From Gammaproteobacteria bacterium UBA4475 (GTDB lineage Bacteria; Pseudomonadota; Gammaproteobacteria; Pseudomonadales; Azotimanducaceae), in the NCBI GenBank assembly GCA_002389265.1, contig DGOD01000251.1, positions 1 through 18,765 of the forward strand: DNA of 18,765 nucleotides. Reading direction: 5' to 3'. Position numbers and translations under genes: made by a program. The notes beneath the pieces were generated by a model. That model ran no database searches and was not told where the DNA came from. It saw only the letters and a program-made list of their open reading frames with translations. Below are positions 7,497 through 15,481 of this stretch, piece after piece; the stretch's first letter is position 1; every line of letters begins with the position of its first letter.

Positions 7497-8567
7497 CTAG
7501 GCAATCACCCCTTCTCGAGCCAGGGCCTGCATATCCTCGATAGACAGGCCAAGCTCAGAAAGGATCTCCACCGTATGCTGACCCACCTCTGGTGAATGAT
7601 GACGGAGCGCATAGGGTGTTTTGCTGAACCGCGCTGGCGCTTTGGGTTGTTGCATGGTGCCGCCACGGGGATGCTCACTGACCTCGAGCATTCCACCGGC
7701 CATCACCTGCGGATCTGAACTCACCTCACTGCGCTTGTTGGCTCGGCCAACGGGGATATCATTCTGCGCCAGAATATCAATCAACTGATCTGTGGTATAC
7801 GGCGACGTATCAGCCCCCAGATTATGTGACACTACCGCGCCATCAGCGGTCTGATTGACCTCGTAGTTATCCGCCAAGTCACCTGCATACTCAACATTTT
7901 CGCCCAAAAAACTGTAATTCCACATCAGGTCTGGCCAATTGAAATACAGGCCTGTATCGAGCATGGAAAGTCGGATATGTTGACCACCAGCACCCCGTTC
8001 CCGCGCCAACAGAGCCGCTGTAATGCTTTGCGCCGCCGTCAGGGCGGTGACCTTGTCGTAGATAATGCTGCGCACCATGGCCGGCGGAGCACCTTGTTCT
8101 GCCTGGGCATCAGTGGCACCAGTCATGCCCTGGATAACATAATCATAGACCTTCTGATCCGCATAGGGCCCAACTTCGCCCATACCGTTAATGGAGCAAT
8201 AGATCAGTTCTGGATTGAGGCTCTTTAGATCGTCGTACCCCAGGCCCAGTTTTTCGATCTTTCCGGGCCGATAGTTTTGCAACACAACGTCGGCAGTCTG
8301 CGCAAGGATTCGAATCAGCGCTGCACCTTCTGGATGTTTCAGGTTCACAGCCAGTGAGCGTTTATTGCGATTAATCATGGCGAAGATGGCGCTCAGACCA
8401 TTGCGATTCGCGCCCAGATAGCGAATGCCATCACCCCAGCCTGGAGCTTCAACCTTGATCACATCAGCACCCTGATCCGCAAGCACCACCGCCGCCATGG
8501 GACCGGACACCACCCGCGACAAATCGAGTACTCGAAACCCATGTAATGGACCGTTACTCTGCGTCAC
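7497..8567 (-). CDS. Family III CoA-transferase (CaiB/BaiF; alpha-methylacyl-CoA racemase-like)
   Basis: A 356-residue cytoplasmic enzyme. The N-terminus GFRVLDLSRVVSGPMAA and DQGADVIKVEAP (about 10-42) are family III hallmarks, followed by NRNKRSLAVNL (66-76), LIYCSINGMGEVGPYAD and the motif YDYVIQGMTG, where Asp142 is the expected catalytic aspartate that carries the acyl group in this family. RGAGGQHIRLSMLDTGL (191-207) is also typical. Members move CoA between carboxylates or racemise 2-methylacyl-CoA esters; the substrate here is unknown. The start is GTG at 8567 with GAGG about 11 nt upstream; the nearby ATG is followed directly by a stop. It is slightly shorter than the usual 380-400. 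It follows the TRAP transporter genes on the same strand, so imported acids could be substrates, which is inference. Confidence 0.85.
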   Translation of the reverse strand: MTQSNGPLHGFRVLDLSRVVSGPMAAVVLADQGADVIKVEAPGWGDGIRYLGANRNGLSAIFAMINRNKRSLAVNLKHPEGAALIRILAQTADVVLQNYRPGKIEKLGLGYDDLKSLNPELIYCSINGMGEVGPYADQKVYDYVIQGMTGATDAQAEQGAPPAMVRSIIYDKVTALTAAQSITAALLARERGAGGQHIRLSMLDTGLYFNWPDLMWNYSFLGENVEYAGDLADNYEVNQTADGAVVSHNLGADTSPYTTDQLIDILAQNDIPVGRANKRSEVSSDPQVMAGGMLEVSEHPRGGTMQQPKAPARFSKTPYALRHHSPEVGQHTVEILSELGLSIEDMQALAREGVIA

Positions 8568-8670
8568 GCTGGTCGTCGCCTCACATTACTCATTCGTTAA
8601 CCATTGGTTTGTCATACTGAAACAGGTTTGCTTCCACGCATACTCAATGCACAGGCCCGATTTGGCCCAC

Positions 8671-8712
8671 TTAGCAATGGGTGCTTAGCAATGGGCATTT
8701 AGCAACCGGAAC
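8671..8712. repeat. Three 14-bp tandem repeats (TTAGCAAtgggtgc type)
   Basis: Units are TTAGCAATGGGTGC (8671-8684), TTAGCAATGGGCAT (8685-8698) and TTAGCAACCGGAAC (8699-8712). The array ends exactly at the stop codon of the membrane-protein gene and lies upstream of the CoA-transferase start. TTAGCAA is fully kept; the rest drifts from unit to unit. Confidence 0.85.
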
Positions 8713-9039
8713 CTAGCCAAACAGGATGCCACTAAACGACAGCGCCCACATCAGCAACAAGAGCCCGCCCGTAACAAGATGGGTACGAGTGATCAGGCCT
8801 TCGATCTCGAGCCGGGTCTCATCAGCACCGGAACGCATGACCTTGAGCATCAACAGGTCAAACATCATCACAATAAAGATAATTGGCGCGGTGGCAGGGA
8901 TCATCGCACCCATCAACAACTCCCAGCCGCCCTCAGGGTGCCACTGGGGCTCAGCAAACGGCAGGATCAAAATAAAAATAATGGCCAGCAAGTGCATTAA
9001 ATTACGCAAAACACCCATAGCCTTGAATCGTTCGAGCAT
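8713..9039 (-). CDS. Small integral membrane protein, three predicted helices
   Basis: A 108-residue protein with three hydrophobic segments (about 12-29, 41-66 and 88-107) and a charged cytoplasmic-type linker (RSGADETRLEIEGLITR) between the second and third. I do not recognise a named family. The ribosome site AAGGAAAG just upstream of ATG 9039 is good. It lies 208 bp downstream of the TAXI-TRAP permease gene on the same strand and could be an accessory of that transporter. The gap holds a repeat array and may separate it from the operon. The size and three helices differ from a separate DctQ small subunit (four helices), and the permease already has its fused extra helices. Confidence 0.7.
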   Translation of the reverse strand: MLERFKAMGVLRNLMHLLAIIFILILPFAEPQWHPEGGWELLMGAMIPATAPIIFIVMMFDLLMLKVMRSGADETRLEIEGLITRTHLVTGGLLLLMWALSFSGILFG

Positions 9040-9157
9040 GACTTTCCTTCACTGGATTGGATCAAGGCGCTGATTACAACACGATTCACCCGCAGGTAAA
9101 ACACATCACGCCAGATACTCGATACTTTCCTCACATTGCTGGCAATGAGTCCTATCA

Positions 9158-9237
9158 ACAGCCCTGAGCCGCTGTTATAAACAGCCCTGAGCTGCTCTTT
9201 TATAGACAGCCCTGAGCTGCTTTTATTATCGACAGCC
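9158..9237. repeat. Three 23-26 bp imperfect tandem repeats with a small palindrome
   Basis: Units start ACAGCCCTGAGC at 9158, 9181 and 9206, with lengths 23, 25 and 26 bp, followed by a partial ACAGCC at 9232-9237. Units 2 and 3 contain CAGC-CCTGA-GCTG, a 4-bp stem with a 5-nt loop, then an AT-rich tail. The array lies just after the TRAP permease stop (9248-9250) and before the small membrane-protein gene. Confidence 0.85.
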
Positions 9238-9247
9238 TCCAACCGTA

Positions 9248-11185
9248 CTAGCCAACGGCTAGCCCTCGACGACGAACCAGTAATTCGCTGACGGTGATAC
9301 TCACGCAGGCCAGCAAAAACCCCATAAGCCCAAGGGTTGAATCATCCAAATTAATACCCACCGAACCGAGACCGGGCAAAGCAATCAACAGACCTCCCAA
9401 ACCCAACATCAAGCGCACCAGCCAGTTTTCCGAGAGCGGCCCCAAGGCCAGTAGATACCCTTGCATGGCACCCGCTATCAAAGTAATACCTAGCATGACC
9501 TGGATCACCTGAATCACCGTGACCTGCCAGGTACCCTGAAGAATCAGGGCTGGCTCAAGGACAAAGAAGAATGGAATGAAATAGGTGCTGGCACCCAGCC
9601 CCATAGCACGTAGACCGGTCAACATGGGCCTGGCGCCAGCGATTGAAGCTGCGGCAAAGGCACCTAATGCCACCGGCGGCGTAATAAACGACAACATACC
9701 CCAATATAAGATAAATAGATGAACAGCCAACGGATCCAAACCGCCCTTGATCAATGCCGGAGCAAGAATGATGGCGAGAAAAATATACGCCGCCGTCACT
9801 GTCATGCCGATACCTAAAACGAAACTGGTGGCCGCACCCATCAGCAACAAAACGGCTAAGGAACCACCGGCTAGAAACAACAACTCATTTACCAGGGTGC
9901 CCGACAAGCCGGTCATAGACAGTGCACCGACGATCAAGCCGACACCGCTGAGGATCACCAGAAGTTCGATTAGCAAGACGCCACTGGCACGCAAAAACGC
10001 CAGAGCATCCGTCAACTGCCAGCGATGCTGCCTCGAAAACTGGTTCAAGACGATCAGGCAAGCGGTGGCCAACCAAGGGGCCAAGGCCTCGCGCTGCATC
10101 ACTAATAGCAGAAAAATTAATACCATAAAGGCTCCAAGGTAGTACCAACCAGCCTTCAGAGTATCGGCGACCCGTGGTATATCTAGATCTACTACACCTG
10201 CGAGTTTATATTTGGCCGCATAGGCATCGATCTGCAGAAACAAGGCACTGAAATACAACAACGCGGGGATCGCCGCCGCTAGCGCGACTTGGTAGTAGGG
10301 CATTTCTAAAAACGTTGCCATAACAAAGGCCGTCGAGCCCATAATCGGTGGCAATAGAACACCGCCGGTAGACGCACAGGCCTCAATGGCGGCGGCTGTT
10401 TCCTTATCGATGCCGCTTTTTTTCATGGCGGGGATAGTCAACTGACCAGTGGTGAGCACGTTCGTAATGACGCTGCCACTTAAGGAGCCCATCAAGCCGC
10501 TGGCGACAATCGCGACTTTGGCGGGTCCGCCTCGCACTCGGCCCAGCATGGCGAATGCCAGCTTGATAAAAAAGTCACCACCACCGGTGTGCTGCAACGC
10601 CACGCCGAAAACCAGAAAGCCAATCACTAAACTGGCGAAAGCACGAAATGGCAAGCCAACCAAACTCTCACTACTCATCACATGATAGGCCGCGGTGTCG
10701 GCCAAAGACGTCGCCATGCCCTGCACTGCCTCGGGCATCAGGTCTGCGACTACGGGATACAAGGAAAACACTAACACCAGAATAAACAACGAGACGCCGG
10801 CGATTCGCCGAATGGCCTCGAGGACCAAGACCCACAAGATGATACTCAGGCTGTTACCTAAGTCAGGGGCGCCAAACTCCCAGCCTTCATCGAGCATGGT
10901 CTCGGCATTCAGGTACAACCAAACGCAAATGCTAAATGCCAACAGTCCCAGCAGGAGATCAAGGCCAATCAGGTCAAACCGAGGGTTAGATCGATAAAGT
11001 AAAAATGCCGGCGGCAGCAGCAAGGCCATCAGGGCGTAGTAATAGTGGGTTTCTACCGTTATCAGACCACTCAACAATGGTGCTCCGAAGGCCCGCACAT
11101 TGTCCAGAGCCAGGGCCGCTGCCAGCACACAGACCACAGCAACCAGGGTTCCCAGATAGCCCGTCAGTGGACGGACCTGTTTCAT
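9248..11185 (-). CDS. TAXI-type TRAP transporter fused permease (4TM/12TM)
   Basis: A 645-residue polytopic inner-membrane protein. TRAP transporters take up organic acids using a sodium gradient and a periplasmic receptor. The first 150 residues hold the fused small-subunit-like helices. The DctM-like part follows, with GSLSGSVITNVLTTG (233-247), IPAMKKSGIDKETAAAIE and EACASTGGVLLPPIMG (268-283), which are signatures of this fused family. A second half repeats the pattern with LGIGMTVTAAYIFLA and FITPPVALGAFAAASIAG. Its ATG overlaps the receptor stop by 4 bp (ATGA at 11182-11185), so the two are translationally coupled. The substrate cannot be read from sequence. Fused permeases are usual for the TAXI class and for receptors like its neighbour. 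Confidence 0.92.
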   Translation of the reverse strand: MKQVRPLTGYLGTLVAVVCVLAAALALDNVRAFGAPLLSGLITVETHYYYALMALLLPPAFLLYRSNPRFDLIGLDLLLGLLAFSICVWLYLNAETMLDEGWEFGAPDLGNSLSIILWVLVLEAIRRIAGVSLFILVLVFSLYPVVADLMPEAVQGMATSLADTAAYHVMSSESLVGLPFRAFASLVIGFLVFGVALQHTGGGDFFIKLAFAMLGRVRGGPAKVAIVASGLMGSLSGSVITNVLTTGQLTIPAMKKSGIDKETAAAIEACASTGGVLLPPIMGSTAFVMATFLEMPYYQVALAAAIPALLYFSALFLQIDAYAAKYKLAGVVDLDIPRVADTLKAGWYYLGAFMVLIFLLLVMQREALAPWLATACLIVLNQFSRQHRWQLTDALAFLRASGVLLIELLVILSGVGLIVGALSMTGLSGTLVNELLFLAGGSLAVLLLMGAATSFVLGIGMTVTAAYIFLAIILAPALIKGGLDPLAVHLFILYWGMLSFITPPVALGAFAAASIAGARPMLTGLRAMGLGASTYFIPFFFVLEPALILQGTWQVTVIQVIQVMLGITLIAGAMQGYLLALGPLSENWLVRLMLGLGGLLIALPGLGSVGINLDDSTLGLMGFLLACVSITVSELLVRRRGLAVG

Positions 11186-12396
11186 TCTTGACCCGCCTGG
11201 TCATGCCACACCGGATCAAAGCCGGCGGCCTGCAAACGTTGAGTACGCAAGTTTAACCAGGCCTGCTCAAACTTCTCTTCGTCGTCTGTACCCAGACTCA
11301 AGGCTTCACGCCATGCTTGCTGTAAGACTTCCTGGCGCTGAATCAGGCGCTCATTGTGATCATTCATCGCGTCAGTCCAGACGCCCACAGATTGGTAATA
11401 CCGAACGGCTCCAGCATGCCAGGGTACCACCCAGTCAAACTGCTGCGAGGCGAGCGCCCAACCAATGGCGCCCGGATCCGCATCCTTGAACTCGGGATAT
11501 CCCAGATCAATGGCCTTAACAAGATTATAGGCAAGCGCTTCATCCTGATCGGCCATGGAGATCAAGATTGGGTAAGGATACGTCGCGCCTTCATGCGGAC
11601 TGGCGACAGTAATGCCTGTTCCACGGGTGGCAACATGCTTGGAAAAATACGGCGCCTTAGCCAATAGGCGCTGCCAACAAGCCGCATCATCATGAGGCAC
11701 CTTGGGCCAGTATATGCCTTGCGGGGATGCCTCGAGCTTGCGCGTTGGGCCTGATACGGTAGTGGCATAGGCTGCATCGATTTGACCATCAACGATCCCA
11801 TTCCACATGGCGCTGTACCCGGGATAGTCCACCCGGATCACATCATCCCAGCCGACACCGCCACAGGCCATGAGAGCCTCCATGGAAAGGTTCAGTGCTG
11901 GGGCGCCGCGCACCCAGGGAATGCGTTTGCCCTTGAGCTGAGACCACTGGGTAATGCCGGAATCAGCGGAAACAGCCACAGATTGGTTACTCAGGCCATT
12001 AGACATCATCAGCACGCGCACTGGCTGCGGTCCCCAGTCAGCATCCGCAAATTGAAATACACCTTCCTGCGCCAAGTAAGTGGCGACGCCATTGGCAGAA
12101 AATTGCACTCGACCAGACTTCAGAGGCAGCAACCGAGAAATGTCATTTTTACCGGGAATCACCCGCAGCGTCACGCCATGCTGGTCTTTCAAGACTTTGC
12201 CAATGGCCACCGCCTGGTTATAACCCGTTGTCCCCAAATTGTACGCGGTCCAAGCCATGACTCTAGGCAATTGAACTTCCTCTGCCTGCGCAAATGCCGT
12301 CAACCCCAACATCAGTATTGGTAATCGCAAGCCACTTCGCCGGACTTGCGGCAGAAACGTCGCCAGGTTAGAAAATTTTGCAAAAGAAAAAAACAT
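11182..12396 (-). CDS. TAXI family TRAP transporter periplasmic solute receptor
   Basis: A 404-residue exported binding protein. After a long n-region (RRSGLRLP) and hydrophobic stretch, AQA at 36-38 is the likely signal cleavage site. The motif GTTGYNQAVAIGKVL (55-69) is the TAXI hallmark, followed by RVIPGKNDISRLLPLKSGRVQFSANG (in part) and, later, HEGATYPYPILISM, GAIGWAL and GVWTDAMNDHNERL, all common in TAXI receptors. It feeds the fused permease that overlaps its stop. The start is uncertain: ATG 12396 has no clear Shine-Dalgarno and is followed by a T7 run. A start nearer the signal core is possible but would still export the same mature protein. The gene is divergent from the DUF3192-like lipoprotein gene. 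Confidence 0.9.
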   Translation of the reverse strand: MFFSFAKFSNLATFLPQVRRSGLRLPILMLGLTAFAQAEEVQLPRVMAWTAYNLGTTGYNQAVAIGKVLKDQHGVTLRVIPGKNDISRLLPLKSGRVQFSANGVATYLAQEGVFQFADADWGPQPVRVLMMSNGLSNQSVAVSADSGITQWSQLKGKRIPWVRGAPALNLSMEALMACGGVGWDDVIRVDYPGYSAMWNGIVDGQIDAAYATTVSGPTRKLEASPQGIYWPKVPHDDAACWQRLLAKAPYFSKHVATRGTGITVASPHEGATYPYPILISMADQDEALAYNLVKAIDLGYPEFKDADPGAIGWALASQQFDWVVPWHAGAVRYYQSVGVWTDAMNDHNERLIQRQEVLQQAWREALSLGTDDEEKFEQAWLNLRTQRLQAAGFDPVWHDQAGQE

Positions 12397-12673
12397 AAAG
12401 GTAGGTTCATTGGGGTTTCCGTAAAGGTTACCCTAGGCACCGACTCGACGCCATGGTCGTCAGTCGTCACGTGGGGACCTCCGTAGCAGCAAGTTTGTAA
12501 AAGTCGACAAAAGACTGGCGAAATTGACTATTTTTAGACGCCCAGTCCGCGACGAAAATCATTATCCCCTTGTTTTATATCGCTATTAATTTCCGGCATG
12601 GTTTTTGTATGGTCATTAGGAGTCACTCGAAACGCCACTGACCCAGTCAACATTCACTCACGGAAACGCGCAA
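12397..12673. other. Divergent intergenic region (277 bp)
   Basis: This spacer must carry the promoters of the TRAP operon (leftward) and the lipoprotein gene (rightward). TTGACT at 12524-12529 has no matching -10 at 17 bp, and AT-rich TTGTTTTATATCG near 12571 has no convincing partner. I see no clear operator, RNA gene or small ORF here. Confidence 0.5.
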
Positions 12674-13045
12674 ATGAAATCAGCCCACATTCTACTTCTC
12701 GTTGCCACTATGATGCTGCCCCTTGGCGGTTGTGTTATCAAGATCAATGGTGATGACAAGGAATCTGATCACAGCAATTGGAAATCGATACAACAGAGCA
12801 ATGTAAAACGCATCAAGCAGCTTGAACTGGGCAGGTCCCTCGGCAGCATTGAGTCTGAGTTTGGTACTCCGGACATTGTTGAATCCTTCCAGCGAGATGG
12901 GAATGCCTATAAAGTGTGGTTCTACCGAACCCGGCACGTCACCAGCGACGGCATGACCCGCCGGGATGAGACCACACCTTTGGTATTTATTGACGACGAA
13001 CTCGTGGGTTGGGGTGAATCCGCCATCGACAAAGCCGCGCCCTAG
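12674..13045 (+). CDS. DUF3192-family lipoprotein
   Basis: A 123-residue lipoprotein. The signal ends in the lipobox LGGC (17-20), so Cys20 should be lipidated; Val at +2 favours outer-membrane sorting. The mature region has QSNVKRIKQLELGRSLGSIE, then EFGTPDIVESF, VWFYRTRHVTSDGMTRRDE and TPLVFIDDELVGWGE. This order matches my memory of DUF3192, a small gammaproteobacterial family that resembles the BamE/SmpA fold (LGxS...V...GTPD...V.FY). Function is unknown; outer-membrane assembly or envelope upkeep is a guess by fold. GGAAA at 12662-12666 is a weak ribosome site. The gene ends 11 bp before convergent gpsA. Confidence 0.82.
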   Translation: MKSAHILLLVATMMLPLGGCVIKINGDDKESDHSNWKSIQQSNVKRIKQLELGRSLGSIESEFGTPDIVESFQRDGNAYKVWFYRTRHVTSDGMTRRDETTPLVFIDDELVGWGESAIDKAAP

Positions 13046-13056
13046 CGCGTAAAAAC

Positions 13057-14064
13057 CTAACCCGGCTCTGATTCTGCGCCGATATCTGCCCTTAACAGAC
13101 CGCGAAAGGCGGTATTCGCATTGCTCTCACCCCGTAGCACCTCATAAACCTCACGGGCAATGGGCATCTCAACTCCATATCGATCTGCCAACTCAATCAC
13201 CGCCGGGGCGCTCTTGACGCCCTCGGCAACCATAAACATCTTGTTGGTGATCTCTTCAATACTTCTACCCTGACCCAACTCAAAGCCAACGGAGCGATTC
13301 CGACTTTGCGGACTGGTACAAGTTGCGACCAAGTCACCCATGCCCGTCAGGCCCGCGAAGGTTTGAGCTTCACCCCCCATGGCGACGCCTAAACGGGTAA
13401 TTTCAGCCAGGCCACGGGTAATGACCGCAGACCGTGTATTCTCCCCGGCGCCCTGGCCGTCACCCATCCCCGCGGCAATGGCGATGATATTCTTCAACAC
13501 CCCACCCACCTCACAACCGATGACATCGTGATTGGTATAGACTCGAAACAGACCACAATGAAAAACCTTCTGCACTTCTTTCATGATGATCTGGTCAGTC
13601 ATGGCTATGACGCTAGCAGCAGCATAGCCAGACATAATTTCACGCGCCAGATTCGGACCCGTGAGAACGCCGGCCGGATGACCTGGCAACACTGCATTGA
13701 TAATCTCGGTCATGCGCATGCCCGTAGTGAGCTCAAGCCCCTTGGTCAAGCTGATCACCGGCACCCACGGACGAATATACTGCTTAACCTCTTCCAGCAC
13801 AGCGCGAAAATTCTGTGACGGCACGCCCATCACGATCACATCCATAGGTGCGACTGCCGCTTCAATATCGTTAGTCGCGATCACTTTGACGGGAATTTTA
13901 GCGCCGGGAAGATAACGCTCGTTAGTATGCTGGGCATTGATTTCAAGCACTGTTTCAGGATCTCGCGCCCAAAGATGAGTGGACGCATTGCGGGCAACCA
14001 ACGCTGCCACCGTGGTTCCCCAACTGCCGCCACCCAAGACACCAACCTTTAGCGTATGATTCAT
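13057..14064 (-). CDS. gpsA: NAD(P)-dependent glycerol-3-phosphate dehydrogenase
   Basis: A 335-residue cytoplasmic enzyme that reduces dihydroxyacetone phosphate to sn-glycerol-3-phosphate for phospholipid synthesis. GVLGGGSWGTTVA gives the Rossmann loop (G11, G13, G16). VPSQNFR (81-87), SLTKGLE with Lys108, TGPNLAREI (135-143) and the catalytic Lys191 in GVLKNIIAIAAG are all present, as is the C-terminal block GMGDLVATCTSPQSRNRSVG (241-260). The length is usual. A GGAG ribosome site at 14073-14076 supports the start, and the gene follows the hotdog gene by 14 bp on the same strand, so they are likely co-transcribed. gpsA is often next to secB or trmL in gammaproteobacteria; this context is different. 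Confidence 0.95.
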   Translation of the reverse strand: MNHTLKVGVLGGGSWGTTVAALVARNASTHLWARDPETVLEINAQHTNERYLPGAKIPVKVIATNDIEAAVAPMDVIVMGVPSQNFRAVLEEVKQYIRPWVPVISLTKGLELTTGMRMTEIINAVLPGHPAGVLTGPNLAREIMSGYAAASVIAMTDQIIMKEVQKVFHCGLFRVYTNHDVIGCEVGGVLKNIIAIAAGMGDGQGAGENTRSAVITRGLAEITRLGVAMGGEAQTFAGLTGMGDLVATCTSPQSRNRSVGFELGQGRSIEEITNKMFMVAEGVKSAPAVIELADRYGVEMPIAREVYEVLRGESNANTAFRGLLRADIGAESEPG

Positions 14065-14078
14065 TCGGCCGTCTCCAT

Positions 14079-14888
14079 TTAGAGTCCCCGCAACCGATAG
14101 ATTGCGCGCAGGTCGATACTGGCATAACAGGTGTCATTGTCACGATCATACAAGGCCACTTGAGCATCAACGAATTCGTGACCTTTCTTATTGAACAGGT
14201 CGGTGATAACCATCTCAGCCACCAGCTCAGTGTTCAGGGGTATCGACCCATAGTTCTGCGATTGAGTGGCCATATGCACCCAGGGGTTCATATAAGCGTT
14301 ACGCGCCAAAATCCAGTTAGAACAACCCAGCACGAATGACGTATTCGCCAGTCCACCTGCATTTATCTGAAGCAATTCAGGCAACTGTGATTCGTCTTTG
14401 AGATAGGTGTGCATCTCGTGTTCTGCGGTCCAGCGAAAGCGCACAGCTTGGCAGCCGTCCTGCATCAAACGCTGCATATTCTCGAGAGTCGCTTGCGGCG
14501 CCGGGCTATCGCGATCGGCAACCACATCACCACGCCGTTGGGGCACTGCAGGCCCCACTGCGGGCAGGCTAACCGCTGCGGTTGCACTGACAGTGCCATC
14601 GGGTCGAAGCAGGCGCGCAGAATAGCGCTCCGCATTGGACTCAAGTATATCGATGACGAAGGACTCTCCATCGTACAGTGGCGAGACCACCTTGATGTCT
14701 GCGGCACCGCCCTTGAGCCAGGCCACTCCCCACTGCTCGACGGCTGGATGGCACAGGTAGGCTGAGACGGTCACGCCCGGCACCAGCCCCCCCTTGAAGC
14801 CATAGTCTTTGGCGACCTTGTCGCCGTGAATCTCATTCGCCGAGTGCGGCACCTGGTTAAAGGCAAGGCCGTGCCAGTTATTCGCCAT
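14079..14888 (-). CDS. Double-hotdog MaoC-like protein, possible acyl-CoA hydratase or thioesterase
   Basis: A 269-residue cytoplasmic protein that reads as two hotdog halves. The first (about 8-115) has NEIHGDKVAKDYGFKGGLVPG, resembling the hydratase-2/MaoC entry helix, and ADIKVVSPLYDGE. The second (about 140-269) ends HEFVDAQVALYDRDNDTCYA and a final hotdog strand IDLRAIYRLRGL. MaoC-type hydratases use an Asp-x-Asn-Pro-x-His helix; here the region reads SANEIH, so His21 and Asn18 are kept while the aspartate position is Ser16. Activity may therefore differ (thioesterase, binding protein, or variant hydratase). The GAAGAGAA ribosome site before ATG 14888 is good. It sits between the asparaginase-like gene and gpsA in one minus-strand run. 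Confidence 0.65.
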   Translation of the reverse strand: MANNWHGLAFNQVPHSANEIHGDKVAKDYGFKGGLVPGVTVSAYLCHPAVEQWGVAWLKGGAADIKVVSPLYDGESFVIDILESNAERYSARLLRPDGTVSATAAVSLPAVGPAVPQRRGDVVADRDSPAPQATLENMQRLMQDGCQAVRFRWTAEHEMHTYLKDESQLPELLQINAGGLANTSFVLGCSNWILARNAYMNPWVHMATQSQNYGSIPLNTELVAEMVITDLFNKKGHEFVDAQVALYDRDNDTCYASIDLRAIYRLRGL

Positions 14889-14914
14889 ACTGAATTCTCT
14901 TCGTTGGATCTGGC

Positions 14915-14940
14915 TGACAGCCTACCTGATGAGGCTGTCA
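14915..14940 (-). terminator. Hairpin over the asparaginase-like stop codon
   Basis: TGACAGCC (14915-14922) and GGCTGTCA (14933-14940) form a perfect 8-bp stem with a 10-nt loop. The stop codon of the minus-strand asparaginase-like gene is inside the stem. There is no T-tract, so it may act as an RNA-end stabiliser or attenuate read-through into the hotdog gene instead of being a classical terminator. Confidence 0.4.
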
Positions 14941-15444
14941 ATCAGCAATAAACGCATTCCGGCTTCGATCCTTATGCACGCGAGTGGCATCAAAGACCGT
15001 GCCATTCATGGTGATGTAGACTCCTGGCGCACTGGTCTGAACCGTGGCGAACGCCATGCCCAAATTGAACATGGCGTCTGTTTCCGCAAAGCGGGCCGGC
15101 GACAGCGCACCAGTGAGAACAATGGTTTTATCAGGTATATCTGCCAGCACACGACCCGTGTCAGTCATGGTGTCAGTACCATGGGTGATGACGATCAAGG
15201 CATTGGGCGCTGCCAGAACCGCCGCACGAATCGTCTGTCGGTCCGTGTCGGTCAATTCCAGACTGTCTTTGCGCAGGATCTCGACGACCCGGTAGGCTTT
15301 CTTGACCACCGCTTGCTCAAGCAGATCGCTGACTACGGGATGTCCGACTTCAAAGCTGCTCATCGCGTCAAAGTAAATTTTATCGAAGGTACCGCCGGTG
15401 GTCAGCACCAAAATTTCATCTCTCTCGCTCATACATTGCATCAC
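14938..15444 (-). CDS. Short single-domain asparaginase-like protein
   Basis: A 168-residue protein equal to the N-terminal catalytic domain of type I/II L-asparaginases. LTTGGTFDKIYFD (15-27) holds the first-motif threonine Thr19, KDSLELTDTDR (59-69) matches the substrate-binding serine strand, and THGTDTMTDT (87-96) is the second active-site motif with Thr90 and Asp91. The C-terminal domain (about 150 residues) of full asparaginases is absent, and the lysine of the Thr-Asp-Lys triad seems missing because that segment is about three residues shorter. Short proteins of this kind occur in proteobacteria; hydrolysis of asparagine is not assured. Start choices are GTG 15444, ATG 15441 and ATG 15432, none with a strong ribosome site. 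It lies 49 bp before the hotdog gene. Confidence 0.75.
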   Translation of the reverse strand: MMQCMSERDEILVLTTGGTFDKIYFDAMSSFEVGHPVVSDLLEQAVVKKAYRVVEILRKDSLELTDTDRQTIRAAVLAAPNALIVITHGTDTMTDTGRVLADIPDKTIVLTGALSPARFAETDAMFNLGMAFATVQTSAPGVYITMNGTVFDATRVHKDRSRNAFIAD

Positions 15445-15481
15445 TATTGAAGTGCGCGCATTGTCCCATGAATAGCCTTAA

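Noticed and set aside
8671..9237. Possible CRISPR array
   Set aside because: The units are directly abutting, have no unique spacers, and no cas genes are present.
8997..9242. 81-residue minus-strand ORF over the repeat array
   Set aside because: It overlaps the start of the better supported 108-residue membrane gene, and its N-terminus is just translated tandem repeat.
11782..12324. 180-residue plus-strand ORF
   Set aside because: It lies wholly opposite the TAXI receptor, which has clear family motifs; its own sequence is His- and Arg-rich with no recognisable domain.
12381..12396. T7 run after the TAXI receptor start as a phase-variation tract
   Set aside because: Seven bases is short for slippage, and the true start of this gene is uncertain.
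14929..15450. 173-residue plus-strand ORF
   Set aside because: It is antisense to the asparaginase-like gene with its TTGGT and HGTD motifs, and has no domain of its own.
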